Shown: piece by piece, positions 18,029 to 25,635 of the stretch
Layout: every line of letters begins with the position of its first letter
Numbering within the stretch: position 1 is the stretch's first letter
Source: Pelodictyon phaeoclathratiforme BU-1
GTDB taxonomy: Bacteria; Bacteroidota; Chlorobiia; Chlorobiales; Chlorobiaceae
Direction of reading: 5' to 3'
DNA length: 64,000 nucleotides
Assembly: GCF_000020645.1 (NCBI RefSeq)
Contig: NC_011060.1
Span: 1,502,501-1,566,500, forward strand
The notes under the pieces: model-generated
What the model was told of the DNA's origin: nothing
Databases searched by the model: none
The model's input: the letters and a program-made list of their open reading frames with translations, nothing else
Made by a program: the position numbers and the translations under genes

Positions 18029-19528
18029 TCATCTTTTTTCTAGACATTTACGACCTTTCTCAGTCAGACAATATTTTTGCAATCGGCTTGTTGGCTTGTC
18101 AGGAATGGTCTGCGCAATCAAGCCATCAGCAAGCATTTCACGGATCCGTTCATTCAGTTTTCCCGATACCGACCTTTGGCCAAGCGCAGCAGCCAATTCG
18201 GATTTTGATCGGGCACCGATGAGCAACTCCTTGATGATTCTTTTAAAAATCGACTCTGGCCCCGACTCTGGCCCCGACTCTGGCCCCGACTCTGGCCCCG
18301 AGGAAACTGCTGCTGGCTCACGTCCAAGAGTGTTTGAAGGGTTTTCTCCGAATTCCGGCACACTGATGATCATGCGAAAAAGGTCACCTTCGATGAGCTG
18401 AGGGTCCGCTCCGCCGTACTTTTTGCCATACATCATCATCTTGCGCATACCGGAACCAAGTTCGTCAGCGCGGTCTATCTCCCTGAAAAATGCACCGATC
18501 ACCGGGTTTTTAGGATAGGGCGCGAAGTTGTCGGGGTTCAGCACGCCAAACCCGTGAGGACGATTGGCGTTCCAGGTGGTCACCTGACCGTATTCAATAA
18601 TAAGCCGAGCCGGAACACCGCTGGAATATTCGCGGTGAATAAGGATATTGGATGCAACCTCACGGAAGATGGCATCCCGCAGGCTTCTGCGTTCAATGCC
18701 TTCAAGATAAAAAGGGTCTGGCAAATGCTTCTGGACAAAGGCCAGAATGCGGTCATAGCTTTCAATAAGGTTGGTGCGTACCAGATCGCGGTCGTCGTAG
18801 CGGTCAACATTGACCTTGCGCAGGATCAGGTCGGTTCGATGCGCAGGACATACTTTCAGGATAAGCAGGTCAGGTGCAAACAGCATAACTCCAGCCAGAG
18901 TAACTCCGTTTTCCCTGGTAACTGGATTTTCCTGATAGAGCTGGGCACTCTTGAGTAGTTGCAGATCATCCATATCCGCCCAAGGGTGATTATCCCTGTT
19001 TATACGAACATATCGACGGCACTTTTCAATCAATTCCGGGCGAAGATCTTCGACCTGAATCCAGGGGTATACCTTGTTTTCGCTGAAGGTCGCCTGTTTA
19101 CGCTGGTAGAGATGCGCCACCAGTGTGGTGTGATCGGTAATATCCAGATCGCCATCTTCATTGCGGTCATAAATACGACCATTACAGCGATGCACCTGCG
19201 AGCTTTCCGGCACATAGATACGCAGCAGGGATTTCCCGTCCAACTCGACAACATCCACAGAGAGATACGTTGGCGGAGTAAGCTTCAGCGGGTTGTTGAT
19301 GGCAGTGACAAAGTCCTTTTTGATCTGCGTTACAGCATCCTGCTCAATCCCCTGAACGGTTCCATCATCCTGAATACCGAGTAAAATCGTCCCGCCATGC
19401 CGATTGAGAAAGGCGCAAACTGTCTCATAGACATCGCGATTGATCTTATTCCTGCAGGTTTTGAACTCCGTAGATATCCCTTCCCCCTGACGGATCAGTT
19501 CATGTATTTGCTGTATGCTGACGTCCAT
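18029..19528 (-). CDS. AlbA_2 (divergent AAA-4) domain putative regulator, COG2865
   Basis: A 499-residue protein. Residues 1-140 are the AlbA_2 domain (EGISTEFKTCRNKI, FLNRHGGTILLGIQDDGTV), the middle is the RecG-like ATP-binding-like section (ANRPHGFGVLNPD, IGAFFREIDRADELGSG), and the last 70 residues are a winged helix (SKSELAAALGQRSVSGKLNERI). Between them is a linker of four tandem GPES units (18252-18299). COG2865 proteins are predicted transcriptional regulators; function here unknown. A DUF2442-like frame lies just upstream, and a fragment of this gene sits in hicA. Confidence 0.83.
   Translation of the reverse strand: MDVSIQQIHELIRQGEGISTEFKTCRNKINRDVYETVCAFLNRHGGTILLGIQDDGTVQGIEQDAVTQIKKDFVTAINNPLKLTPPTYLSVDVVELDGKSLLRIYVPESSQVHRCNGRIYDRNEDGDLDITDHTTLVAHLYQRKQATFSENKVYPWIQVEDLRPELIEKCRRYVRINRDNHPWADMDDLQLLKSAQLYQENPVTRENGVTLAGVMLFAPDLLILKVCPAHRTDLILRKVNVDRYDDRDLVRTNLIESYDRILAFVQKHLPDPFYLEGIERRSLRDAIFREVASNILIHREYSSGVPARLIIEYGQVTTWNANRPHGFGVLNPDNFAPYPKNPVIGAFFREIDRADELGSGMRKMMMYGKKYGGADPQLIEGDLFRMIISVPEFGENPSNTLGREPAAVSSGPESGPESGPESGPESIFKRIIKELLIGARSKSELAAALGQRSVSGKLNERIREMLADGLIAQTIPDKPTSRLQKYCLTEKGRKCLEKR
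18252..18299. repeat. four tandem 12-bp units in the AlbA_2 linker
   Basis: GACTCTGGCCCC is repeated four times, encoding GPES on the minus strand without breaking frame. The fragment copy at 15124-15596 has only one unit at the same place, so unit number has changed since duplication, most simply by slippage. Confidence 0.9.
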
Positions 19529-19598
19529 ACGTTACCTTTTATCATTCAGTAAGAAAGAGGTTTGATTCCTCAGGCCTTCATCATGTAATGACGTTTTT

Positions 19599-19871
19599 TT
19601 AGGACGCTTTGGTATCCCACGGCGACTTGTCGGTTGCCCTGAAATATAGTGACTTGGGGTCAACATCGAAACCGAAATCCCATGCCAGAGTTGGCCAGGA
19701 ATCAAGATAAAGATGTGAAAAAGCTTCAGGGTTCCGCAATGGTTCAGCTATTGGATATTTACAAACAAGATTGCGGAGATCAACCTCCCCCGTTTCGCCG
19801 GTATTGAATTTCAGGAAAATCTGATAATCCTTGATAGAACTGCACTCGACAATTGAAATACTGTCAATAAT
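19599..19871 (-). CDS. DUF2442-like protein, copy B, no standard start codon
   Basis: The frame is a diverged twin of copy A (16644-16916), also 90 codons: IKDYQIFLKFNTGETGEVDL, CKYPIAEPLRNPEAFSHLYL, DSWPTLAWDFGFDVDPKS. Many differences are silent (CTG/CTC, GGT/GGC, CCA/CCT), so both were kept as protein for some time. The first available codon after an in-frame TAA is ATT (19871). It precedes the AlbA_2 gene by 70 bases. Real expression is uncertain without a usual start. Confidence 0.5.
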   Translation of the reverse strand: MIDSISIVECSSIKDYQIFLKFNTGETGEVDLRNLVCKYPIAEPLRNPEAFSHLYLDSWPTLAWDFGFDVDPKSLYFRATDKSPWDTKAS

Positions 19872-19971
19872 TTATCCGCTCATTTTTAAATCTAACGTTC
19901 AAATTCAGATGCTCTGATCGGTAACGTTTGTTTAGCCATCACGCCAAGCTCGCAGAATCAAAACGATCAAA

Positions 19972-21060
19972 TTATTCAATATATTCAGTCAGCAAACGCA
20001 CAGCACGTTCAGCATCGTTCATGACTTGTTGAATGTTAAGTTTATACTTACCATCCAGCAATAATTCTTTCAGTTTTGAAATTACTTCGTCCGATGATGC
20101 ATTGGCCCCACCCGCAACCAATAGGCATTTCTTAATCGAACTAAAGAGATCGATCAACCAATCAAGTGTCTCATCTGGAGTGGCTCGGTGAAAAGGAATA
20201 AGCCAGCACTTCTTAACCTTCCGCTTCTCAACGATAAACAACAAAAACGAAGGATATGCAAGTCTTGTCTTCTCCCTTCCAAAGTAGTCGTGCAAAAGCT
20301 TAGAATAGTAATAACCCCGATCTCGTGCGCAACTAAGCGATATGCTAGTCATCATTTCTTGTTGAAAAGGAGGCGCATCACTGCCATATTGCTCGGTATC
20401 TCGAATTGCAAATACTTCAAGATTTTGACCTGACGCTTTGTCAAGAGCATCCCACGAATCTTGATCTCTAAGCAAGCGACGTAAACCAATATTTGTTTCG
20501 TCATAAACAAGCGCACCGAACAAGGTCACTTGCGGTCTTGCGCACAATTCGACAAGGTACTCAGCCAACTGATCGCCGGATATTGAAGCACTTGGAATCC
20601 GCGGAATATTAATTCCAGGAGGAATTATTAGACTCGCAGTCGAACCTCGAATCTTCTTGAGTAGCAATTTGCATACTCCAAGGACACCCTCTTTTCGTAA
20701 ATCAAGATAGGCTGTAGACCTCGGAAGACCATCAATCCATGAATCATCATCGACCTTGACAGGTAATAGGTACTCTGCTCTCTCGTTGATCATGCGATCA
20801 AAAGCAGCGAAGAGTTCGACCTTAGTAAATCCCTTATCTCGGTAGGATTTCGACAGTAATACAAGCACAAATTGGCCACGCTCTCGATAGGTCTGATCAA
20901 GATACTCCACGAGGTTCCTGCCCCATATCTCATGCTGAAATTCTTCATCAAGAAAAACTCGCAATCCATTTGCTGAGGCAATATCATGAATAGCGCGAGC
21001 AAAATGCCGTTCCTTTCCGGCAAATGAAAGAAGGACATCAAAATCAAATAATGTAGTCAT
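19972..21060 (-). CDS. TIR-domain protein with unknown C-terminal domain
   Basis: A 362-residue protein. Residues 5-135 form a TIR domain: FDVLLSFAGKERHFARAIHD, FVLVLLSKSYRDKGFTKVE with the likely catalytic Glu at 82, and ILRDLRKEG-type strands later. Bacterial TIR domains often cleave NAD+ or make cyclic ADP-ribose variants in antiphage defence. Residues 150-362 (IPPGINIPRI..., SCARDRGYYYSKLLHDYFGR) are not recognised and could sense or bind the target. A GAGGT ribosome site precedes the ATG. It lies 158 bases after hsdS, on the same strand, suggesting a shared defence locus. Confidence 0.75.
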   Translation of the reverse strand: MTTLFDFDVLLSFAGKERHFARAIHDIASANGLRVFLDEEFQHEIWGRNLVEYLDQTYRERGQFVLVLLSKSYRDKGFTKVELFAAFDRMINERAEYLLPVKVDDDSWIDGLPRSTAYLDLRKEGVLGVCKLLLKKIRGSTASLIIPPGINIPRIPSASISGDQLAEYLVELCARPQVTLFGALVYDETNIGLRRLLRDQDSWDALDKASGQNLEVFAIRDTEQYGSDAPPFQQEMMTSISLSCARDRGYYYSKLLHDYFGREKTRLAYPSFLLFIVEKRKVKKCWLIPFHRATPDETLDWLIDLFSSIKKCLLVAGGANASSDEVISKLKELLLDGKYKLNIQQVMNDAERAVRLLTEYIE

Positions 21061-21217
21061 GTAGGTACCTCTATGCGGTAGAGTGAATAAAGATAGTTGA
21101 CATTGTATAGACCGATCTGCCTAATTCGGAGAAAAAAGACCATTTTGGCTCGTGTATCTGCCAATTTTCCAAATACGTCAGCGCCTTTTAAAGCAATAAA
21201 ATCAAAAAAAAGCCACA

Positions 21218-22396
21218 TTAGCTCACGTTTCCCTCAACAGGCGAAACCTGCAAAAAATCCAGCTCACCCTTGAATGCTTTTTGGCTGAGAATACCATAGA
21301 GTGATTCGAGATTAATAAAAGAGTGAGTGTAGGTGATCTTGATTTTTTCAACTTTTTTGACGATTGTTGAAAAACGGTTTTGAAGTTCAAGAGAAGGTAA
21401 TGGAATAAGCGTTTCTTTAAGTTTTTCGCCGGTTAAATGAGAAATAGTCGCCTTACAGGTAACATTCTTAAAACCATTGTATAACGAAAAGAACAGCATC
21501 ACATATTGAAGATATTCAGGTATAGCTTGCGATTTGTGTAATCTTACTCGATGTATGGCTTTCTGAAAATAACATTCTGACAAGTTACTTCTCCATATTG
21601 CACATCGCCCTATATCACCACCTTCACAAATCAACAGATCTCCATCCATCAAAGCAAATAGTACGCGCTCTCTTTCATCAAAATCCATTTCCTCCAAATC
21701 ATCCAGTTTGAAACGAAACCACTGGACATTTGAATTTCCGATATATTTTCTCAGATGATTTCCTGTAATGAACTTTTTGTCACGCATTTTCCCTAACCGG
21801 GAATCAGAAATTTCATCCATACGTTTCATCTCCCACCCCATCTCATTCCTGACCGGATCGCCAAACATCTCCAGAAAAACACTTTTGAGCAGTTCGTCAA
21901 GCTGTTTTAGTTGCTCGCGGCGGCGGAAGATCAGGTTTTCTACTTTGGAAAGGAGGGTTGCACTACGGATTTGGTCGTCAAGCGGCGGAAGGGGCACGTC
22001 AAGCCTTTTCAACGTTGTCTGAGTTATTGCTTGAAATGTCGAACCTGTTCCTAAACTGGCAACATTTTTCTCGTTGCACTTGAGATAATAGTATAGAAAA
22101 TAATTATTTAGATTTGCGTCTGGTCGGATTGCCGACAACCCCCTCCCTATAATGCATTTCTGGTTACAAATATTTACCGATCCAACGGGGGCACGAACAG
22201 ACATCAGAATATCGCCAGGATCGGCCTCTTTACGCTTAGCGCTGTTGCACCAAATACGAACTTTTGGGAATTTATCCTGAAAATCTGCTTTCCCTTGAAA
22301 AAACGGTAATCCGTCGGCAATTGAATTATATGTTGACGATTCAGGGGATTGGCCTGCAATTATGGTTGTAACCTGTTGAAGTTCAACTGTTTTCAT
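21218..22396 (-). CDS. hsdS: type I restriction-modification specificity subunit HsdS
   Basis: A 392-residue HsdS with two target-recognition domains and two conserved spacer regions. Each half ends with the expected PLPP/PLPSLELQNRF motif and coiled-coil helix (LPPLDDQIRSATLLSKVENL and LPSLELQNRFSTIVKKVEKI). It gives sequence specificity to the HsdR2M2S complex. The start overlaps the preceding small ORF by 4 bases (ATGA). Both domains look complete. Confidence 0.93.
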   Translation of the reverse strand: MKTVELQQVTTIIAGQSPESSTYNSIADGLPFFQGKADFQDKFPKVRIWCNSAKRKEADPGDILMSVRAPVGSVNICNQKCIIGRGLSAIRPDANLNNYFLYYYLKCNEKNVASLGTGSTFQAITQTTLKRLDVPLPPLDDQIRSATLLSKVENLIFRRREQLKQLDELLKSVFLEMFGDPVRNEMGWEMKRMDEISDSRLGKMRDKKFITGNHLRKYIGNSNVQWFRFKLDDLEEMDFDERERVLFALMDGDLLICEGGDIGRCAIWRSNLSECYFQKAIHRVRLHKSQAIPEYLQYVMLFFSLYNGFKNVTCKATISHLTGEKLKETLIPLPSLELQNRFSTIVKKVEKIKITYTHSFINLESLYGILSQKAFKGELDFLQVSPVEGNVS

Positions 22397-22584
22397 CTTC
22401 CCCTCCCCTCAATAACCTTCACGCTGATTGTCGGTTTCTTTTCGGGCAGTTTTCCATATCGCTCATAATCGAATTGCGAACGCAGTGCGTTCGTAATTTT
22501 AACATCCTTATAAAAAAGTAAGTTACGCCTAAATCGACCAACTGAAAAACTTATCCCCCAACCTATTGCAAATGCTTGTTTCAT
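22393..22584 (-). CDS. 63-residue ORF between hsdM and hsdS, both ends coupled
   Basis: The frame begins on the last bases of hsdM (ATGA overlap) and ends on the first bases of hsdS (ATGA overlap). It encodes MKQAFAIGWGISFSVGRFRR, an aromatic and basic middle, and KKPTISVKVIEGRGR. A conserved palindrome (22477-22493) falls inside it and is read as TNALRSQ. No family recognised. The exact overlaps at both ends make accidental reading less likely, but it may also be an inserted palindromic element that kept frame. Confidence 0.45.
   Translation of the reverse strand: MKQAFAIGWGISFSVGRFRRNLLFYKDVKITNALRSQFDYERYGKLPEKKPTISVKVIEGRGR
22477..22493. repeat. 8-bp-arm perfect palindrome, type 2
   Basis: CGAACGCA-G-TGCGTTCG with AATTG and TAATT flanks, the same layout as 17888-17904 with compensated base changes in both arms. 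It lies inside the small ORF between hsdM and hsdS. Confidence 0.6.
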
Positions 22585-24242
22585 CCAATCATCCCCTTGA
22601 GCTCAAGTAGCTCGCGTACAATGCCGCTCTGAATGTTGGTAAGTTCAGCCTCATCGATCTCCCCCACTTCTGCCGCAATCAGTTTGTCGAGAATCACCGA
22701 TGGACTTTCGTACACGACCTCTTCAAAAACATCGGTTTTATAGCGGGAAAGGGATAGGTCATATCCTCCTTCGCCTTCAATTTCAATGCGCGGCACAAAA
22801 AAGAACTTTTGGGTTCTGTCGGTGTCGTGCTCAACGCTTCGCCGTTTATAATTCTCCACAATATCAAGCAGATCACCAAAACCCTCCTGCTTGCTTCGTT
22901 TGTCGTCGAGGGAGTAGCCGTCCGACTGCATGTCGTAGAACCAGACATGCTCTGTCGCCGGTTTGGTGACCTTGTCGAGCGGCCCCCATACTTTTGTAAA
23001 GAGCAGAATGGATGTTGAGACTCCGGCATAGGGTTTGAAGACACCACTCGGCATGGTGATAACGGCTTTCAGGTCGCAGCGGTCAACCAGCAGCTTGCGC
23101 AGTGCCTTGAAGGCGCCGCCGGAGCCAAAGAGCACACCCTGAGGCACAATAACGCAGGCGGTTCCTCCTTTTTTCAGCAGCCGGTAGATGTTTTCAACAA
23201 ACAGCAGCTCTGTTTTGGTGGTGGAGAGGGTAAAGCTTTCGTTGATGTCGCCTTTGTCGATGCTGCCGGTAAAGGGTGGATTGGCCATGATGATATCGTA
23301 GCAGGACTCTTCGGTAAAGCTCTTGCTCAGGGTATCCTTGTAGTCAATTTCCGGTTCATCAATACCGTGCATCATCAGGTTCATGAGCGCAAGGCGAACC
23401 ATGGTGCTGTCGATATCGTAGCCGAAGAGCGTCTTGCCAAGAATTGATTTTGCCTGTTCGGTAAGGCCCACAGAAACAGAGGTGCGGAGAAATCCGTCTT
23501 CGTCCGCCACGAGATCCTTGTTTCCGGCGCGAATCGCCAGTTGCGTTACGATGTATTGATAGGCTCCGAGCAGAAATCCGCCTGTGCCACATGCTGGATC
23601 GGCAATGGTGTGGCCAAGCTTTGGCTCGACCAGATCGGCCATCATTTTGATAATATGGCGAGGGGTGCGGAACTGTCCGTTTTTTCCGGCGGAGGCAATT
23701 TCGGAGAGCAGAAATTCATAGACGTCACCCTGAATATCCTGAAATGCCTGCCCCTTTTCATTCGAGTCTTTCTCCATCACCTCAAAGATTTCGTCAACCG
23801 TTTTCACGGCTTCAACGAGAAGCGATGGCTTGGGGATGATGAATACCGCATTTTTCATGTGGTGGCTGAATTGCGATTCGGCACCGTTCATGTCTTTCAG
23901 GTAGGGAAAAACTTTGGTCTGCACATGGGTGAGCATCTCTTCGGCCTGCATGTGCTTGAATTCACTCCAGCGGAGGGTGCTTTTGTCTATCGCATAATTG
24001 AATGAATTTGATTTGCCACGGTATTCCTGCGGAATCCACACTCCCTTGAATTTTGAGGTGTAGGGTTCGCCCGCCCATTCGGCGCTTGCCTGCTTTTCCT
24101 GATCCTGATCGTCCATTCGCTTCATGAAGAGCAAATAGGTGATCTGTTCGATGGCGGTGAGTGGATTGGATATGCCGCCGCTCCAGAACTTGTTCCAGAG
24201 TTGGTCTATTTTTGATTTCAGTTCAGGGTTGTGCTGCAGCAT
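22581..24242 (-). CDS. hsdM: type I restriction-modification methyltransferase HsdM
   Basis: A 553-residue N6-adenine methyltransferase. The SAM-binding motif DPACGTGG is at residues 215-222 and the catalytic NPPF at 321-324; the N-terminal helical domain (residues 8-140) with EQITYLLFMKRMDD is the HsdM_N region. It methylates the host site as M2S and forms the core of the restriction complex. The ATG is 3 bases after the AlbA_2 gene, and its end overlaps the 63-residue ORF. Intact. Confidence 0.96.
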   Translation of the reverse strand: MLQHNPELKSKIDQLWNKFWSGGISNPLTAIEQITYLLFMKRMDDQDQEKQASAEWAGEPYTSKFKGVWIPQEYRGKSNSFNYAIDKSTLRWSEFKHMQAEEMLTHVQTKVFPYLKDMNGAESQFSHHMKNAVFIIPKPSLLVEAVKTVDEIFEVMEKDSNEKGQAFQDIQGDVYEFLLSEIASAGKNGQFRTPRHIIKMMADLVEPKLGHTIADPACGTGGFLLGAYQYIVTQLAIRAGNKDLVADEDGFLRTSVSVGLTEQAKSILGKTLFGYDIDSTMVRLALMNLMMHGIDEPEIDYKDTLSKSFTEESCYDIIMANPPFTGSIDKGDINESFTLSTTKTELLFVENIYRLLKKGGTACVIVPQGVLFGSGGAFKALRKLLVDRCDLKAVITMPSGVFKPYAGVSTSILLFTKVWGPLDKVTKPATEHVWFYDMQSDGYSLDDKRSKQEGFGDLLDIVENYKRRSVEHDTDRTQKFFFVPRIEIEGEGGYDLSLSRYKTDVFEEVVYESPSVILDKLIAAEVGEIDEAELTNIQSGIVRELLELKGMIG

Positions 24243-24245
24243 CGG

Positions 24246-25634
24246 TTATTGATCTTTTTGAATATTCTTTACATAGCTTGACCCTATTTCGGTAATCCGG
24301 TACTTTTGCAGGCGGCTGCCGGGCTTTTCAGGGAGAGTATAGGCAATAAGCTCCTGTTCGAGCAACTCCTTTATGGCTCGCTTGAATGCCCCTGTTTTGG
24401 TCTCAAGACCAAGTATTTCGATAAGCTCCATGGCAGAGCGGGTTGCATCGGTCAATGCCAGCAGAACAGCTACCGACTGGGCCCTTGACTGGGCCCTTGA
24501 CTGGGCCCCCGAGGTTTTTGCTTCGGCTTTCAGTACCTCTTCTTCCAGCGCAAGAGCTTCCCTGGAAACGGGAAAGGTCGTCCGTATGAAATGAGTGGAG
24601 AATGTGTAGGCTTCACGCGGGTAAGCTTTCAGAATCCGGGGCATTCCAGAGCCGAGATATTCCACCATAGCAAGATCCTTGAAGACCCGCATCAGGGTTT
24701 TGTTGCGAGGCATGGAGTAACCGGCAAAAAAATCATCCTGCTCCGATCCGGGATGAACGGTACCTGCCGAGGTAATTTCCAGTCGATCAGCAAAAATTTC
24801 AAACTTTGGCACCAGTTCGGTACTGTAGTCGTTGTGAATGATGGCGTTGATAACGGCTTCACGAAGGGCAACCTTTCCCCACAGGCTTCGGCTGATACGC
24901 TCACGGGGAGTTATTTTATTGATAACTCGGTTCTCGACTCCCTCCAGACGATCGAGTATCTGCTTGCAGGTTTTAACCAGGCAACAGAAGCCGTAATCCT
25001 TGCTTTCAAGCAGATCAACCCTGTCAGTGCCTGCGTATTTTGCCACCTGCACCGAATTGCCGTTCTGGTCTGCCAACAGGTAACCGGCATAATTGTAAAC
25101 TCCATCCTCGGTGAGCAGTTCGAGATTCGCGGCGAATTTGTCGCCAAGTGTAAGTCCTGCCTCCTGATAGTAGATTTTAAGCTGTTCAAAGGTGAGATCC
25201 TGCCGCAAAGAACGGATACGGGCGATCGAATTACGCGTACGCCGGGCAAACAACTCTTCAATCATGTGCTGCGTCATGGGCTCACTGGCGCTGCCAATGC
25301 GAATGAAACATCCTTTTTCCGACATGCCGAACCTGCGCAGGTAATAGGGCTTTTCGGTACCACTGGCAACGATGAGTTTAATAATATCTTTGCCTTCACG
25401 GGTTTCGTGAATGACATCGAACAAACCAAGGCATGAGGGCTGAATATTATTTTTGAGGCGATCCTTGATGACAAGCTGCAGAGCGTCGCACTCCGAAACG
25501 CCGTAGATCGCTCCATGCTTGTCAATACCGATATAGATAATGCCACCATCATGATAGTTCAGAAATGCGATGACCTCTTTCTCCAGTCCGTCAGTCAGCT
25601 CGCGCTTGTATTCGATGCGATTATTTTCTGTCAT
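24246..25634 (-). CDS. AlbA_2 (COG2865) protein inserted between hsdR and hsdM
   Basis: A 462-residue protein with AlbA_2 at residues 1-120 (TENNRIEYKRELTDGLEKE, FLNYHDGGIIYIGIDKHG), the RecG-like middle (REAVINAIIHNDYS, YLGSGMPRILKAYP) and a C-terminal winged helix. The linker holds three tandem AQSR units (24475-24510). The ATG at 25634 lies one base after the hsdR stop, and the stop 3 bases before hsdM, so it is a full member of the hsd operon. Such genes recur in type I loci; a regulatory role is inferred. Confidence 0.85.
   Translation of the reverse strand: MTENNRIEYKRELTDGLEKEVIAFLNYHDGGIIYIGIDKHGAIYGVSECDALQLVIKDRLKNNIQPSCLGLFDVIHETREGKDIIKLIVASGTEKPYYLRRFGMSEKGCFIRIGSASEPMTQHMIEELFARRTRNSIARIRSLRQDLTFEQLKIYYQEAGLTLGDKFAANLELLTEDGVYNYAGYLLADQNGNSVQVAKYAGTDRVDLLESKDYGFCCLVKTCKQILDRLEGVENRVINKITPRERISRSLWGKVALREAVINAIIHNDYSTELVPKFEIFADRLEITSAGTVHPGSEQDDFFAGYSMPRNKTLMRVFKDLAMVEYLGSGMPRILKAYPREAYTFSTHFIRTTFPVSREALALEEEVLKAEAKTSGAQSRAQSRAQSVAVLLALTDATRSAMELIEILGLETKTGAFKRAIKELLEQELIAYTLPEKPGSRLQKYRITEIGSSYVKNIQKDQ
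24475..24510. repeat. three tandem 12-bp units in the hsd-linked AlbA_2 linker
   Basis: GACTGGGCCCTT occurs three times (last unit ends CC), coding QSRA-type tetrapeptides on the minus strand. It occupies the same place in the protein as the GPES units of the other AlbA_2 gene, although the sequence differs. Confidence 0.9.
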
Positions 25635-25635
25635 G

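Noticed and set aside
18252..18299. CRISPR-like repeat
   Set aside because: Units are 12 bases with no spacers and are in-frame coding repeats.
24591..25436. 281-codon + strand frame
   Set aside because: Antisense to the hsd-linked AlbA_2 gene; no family features.
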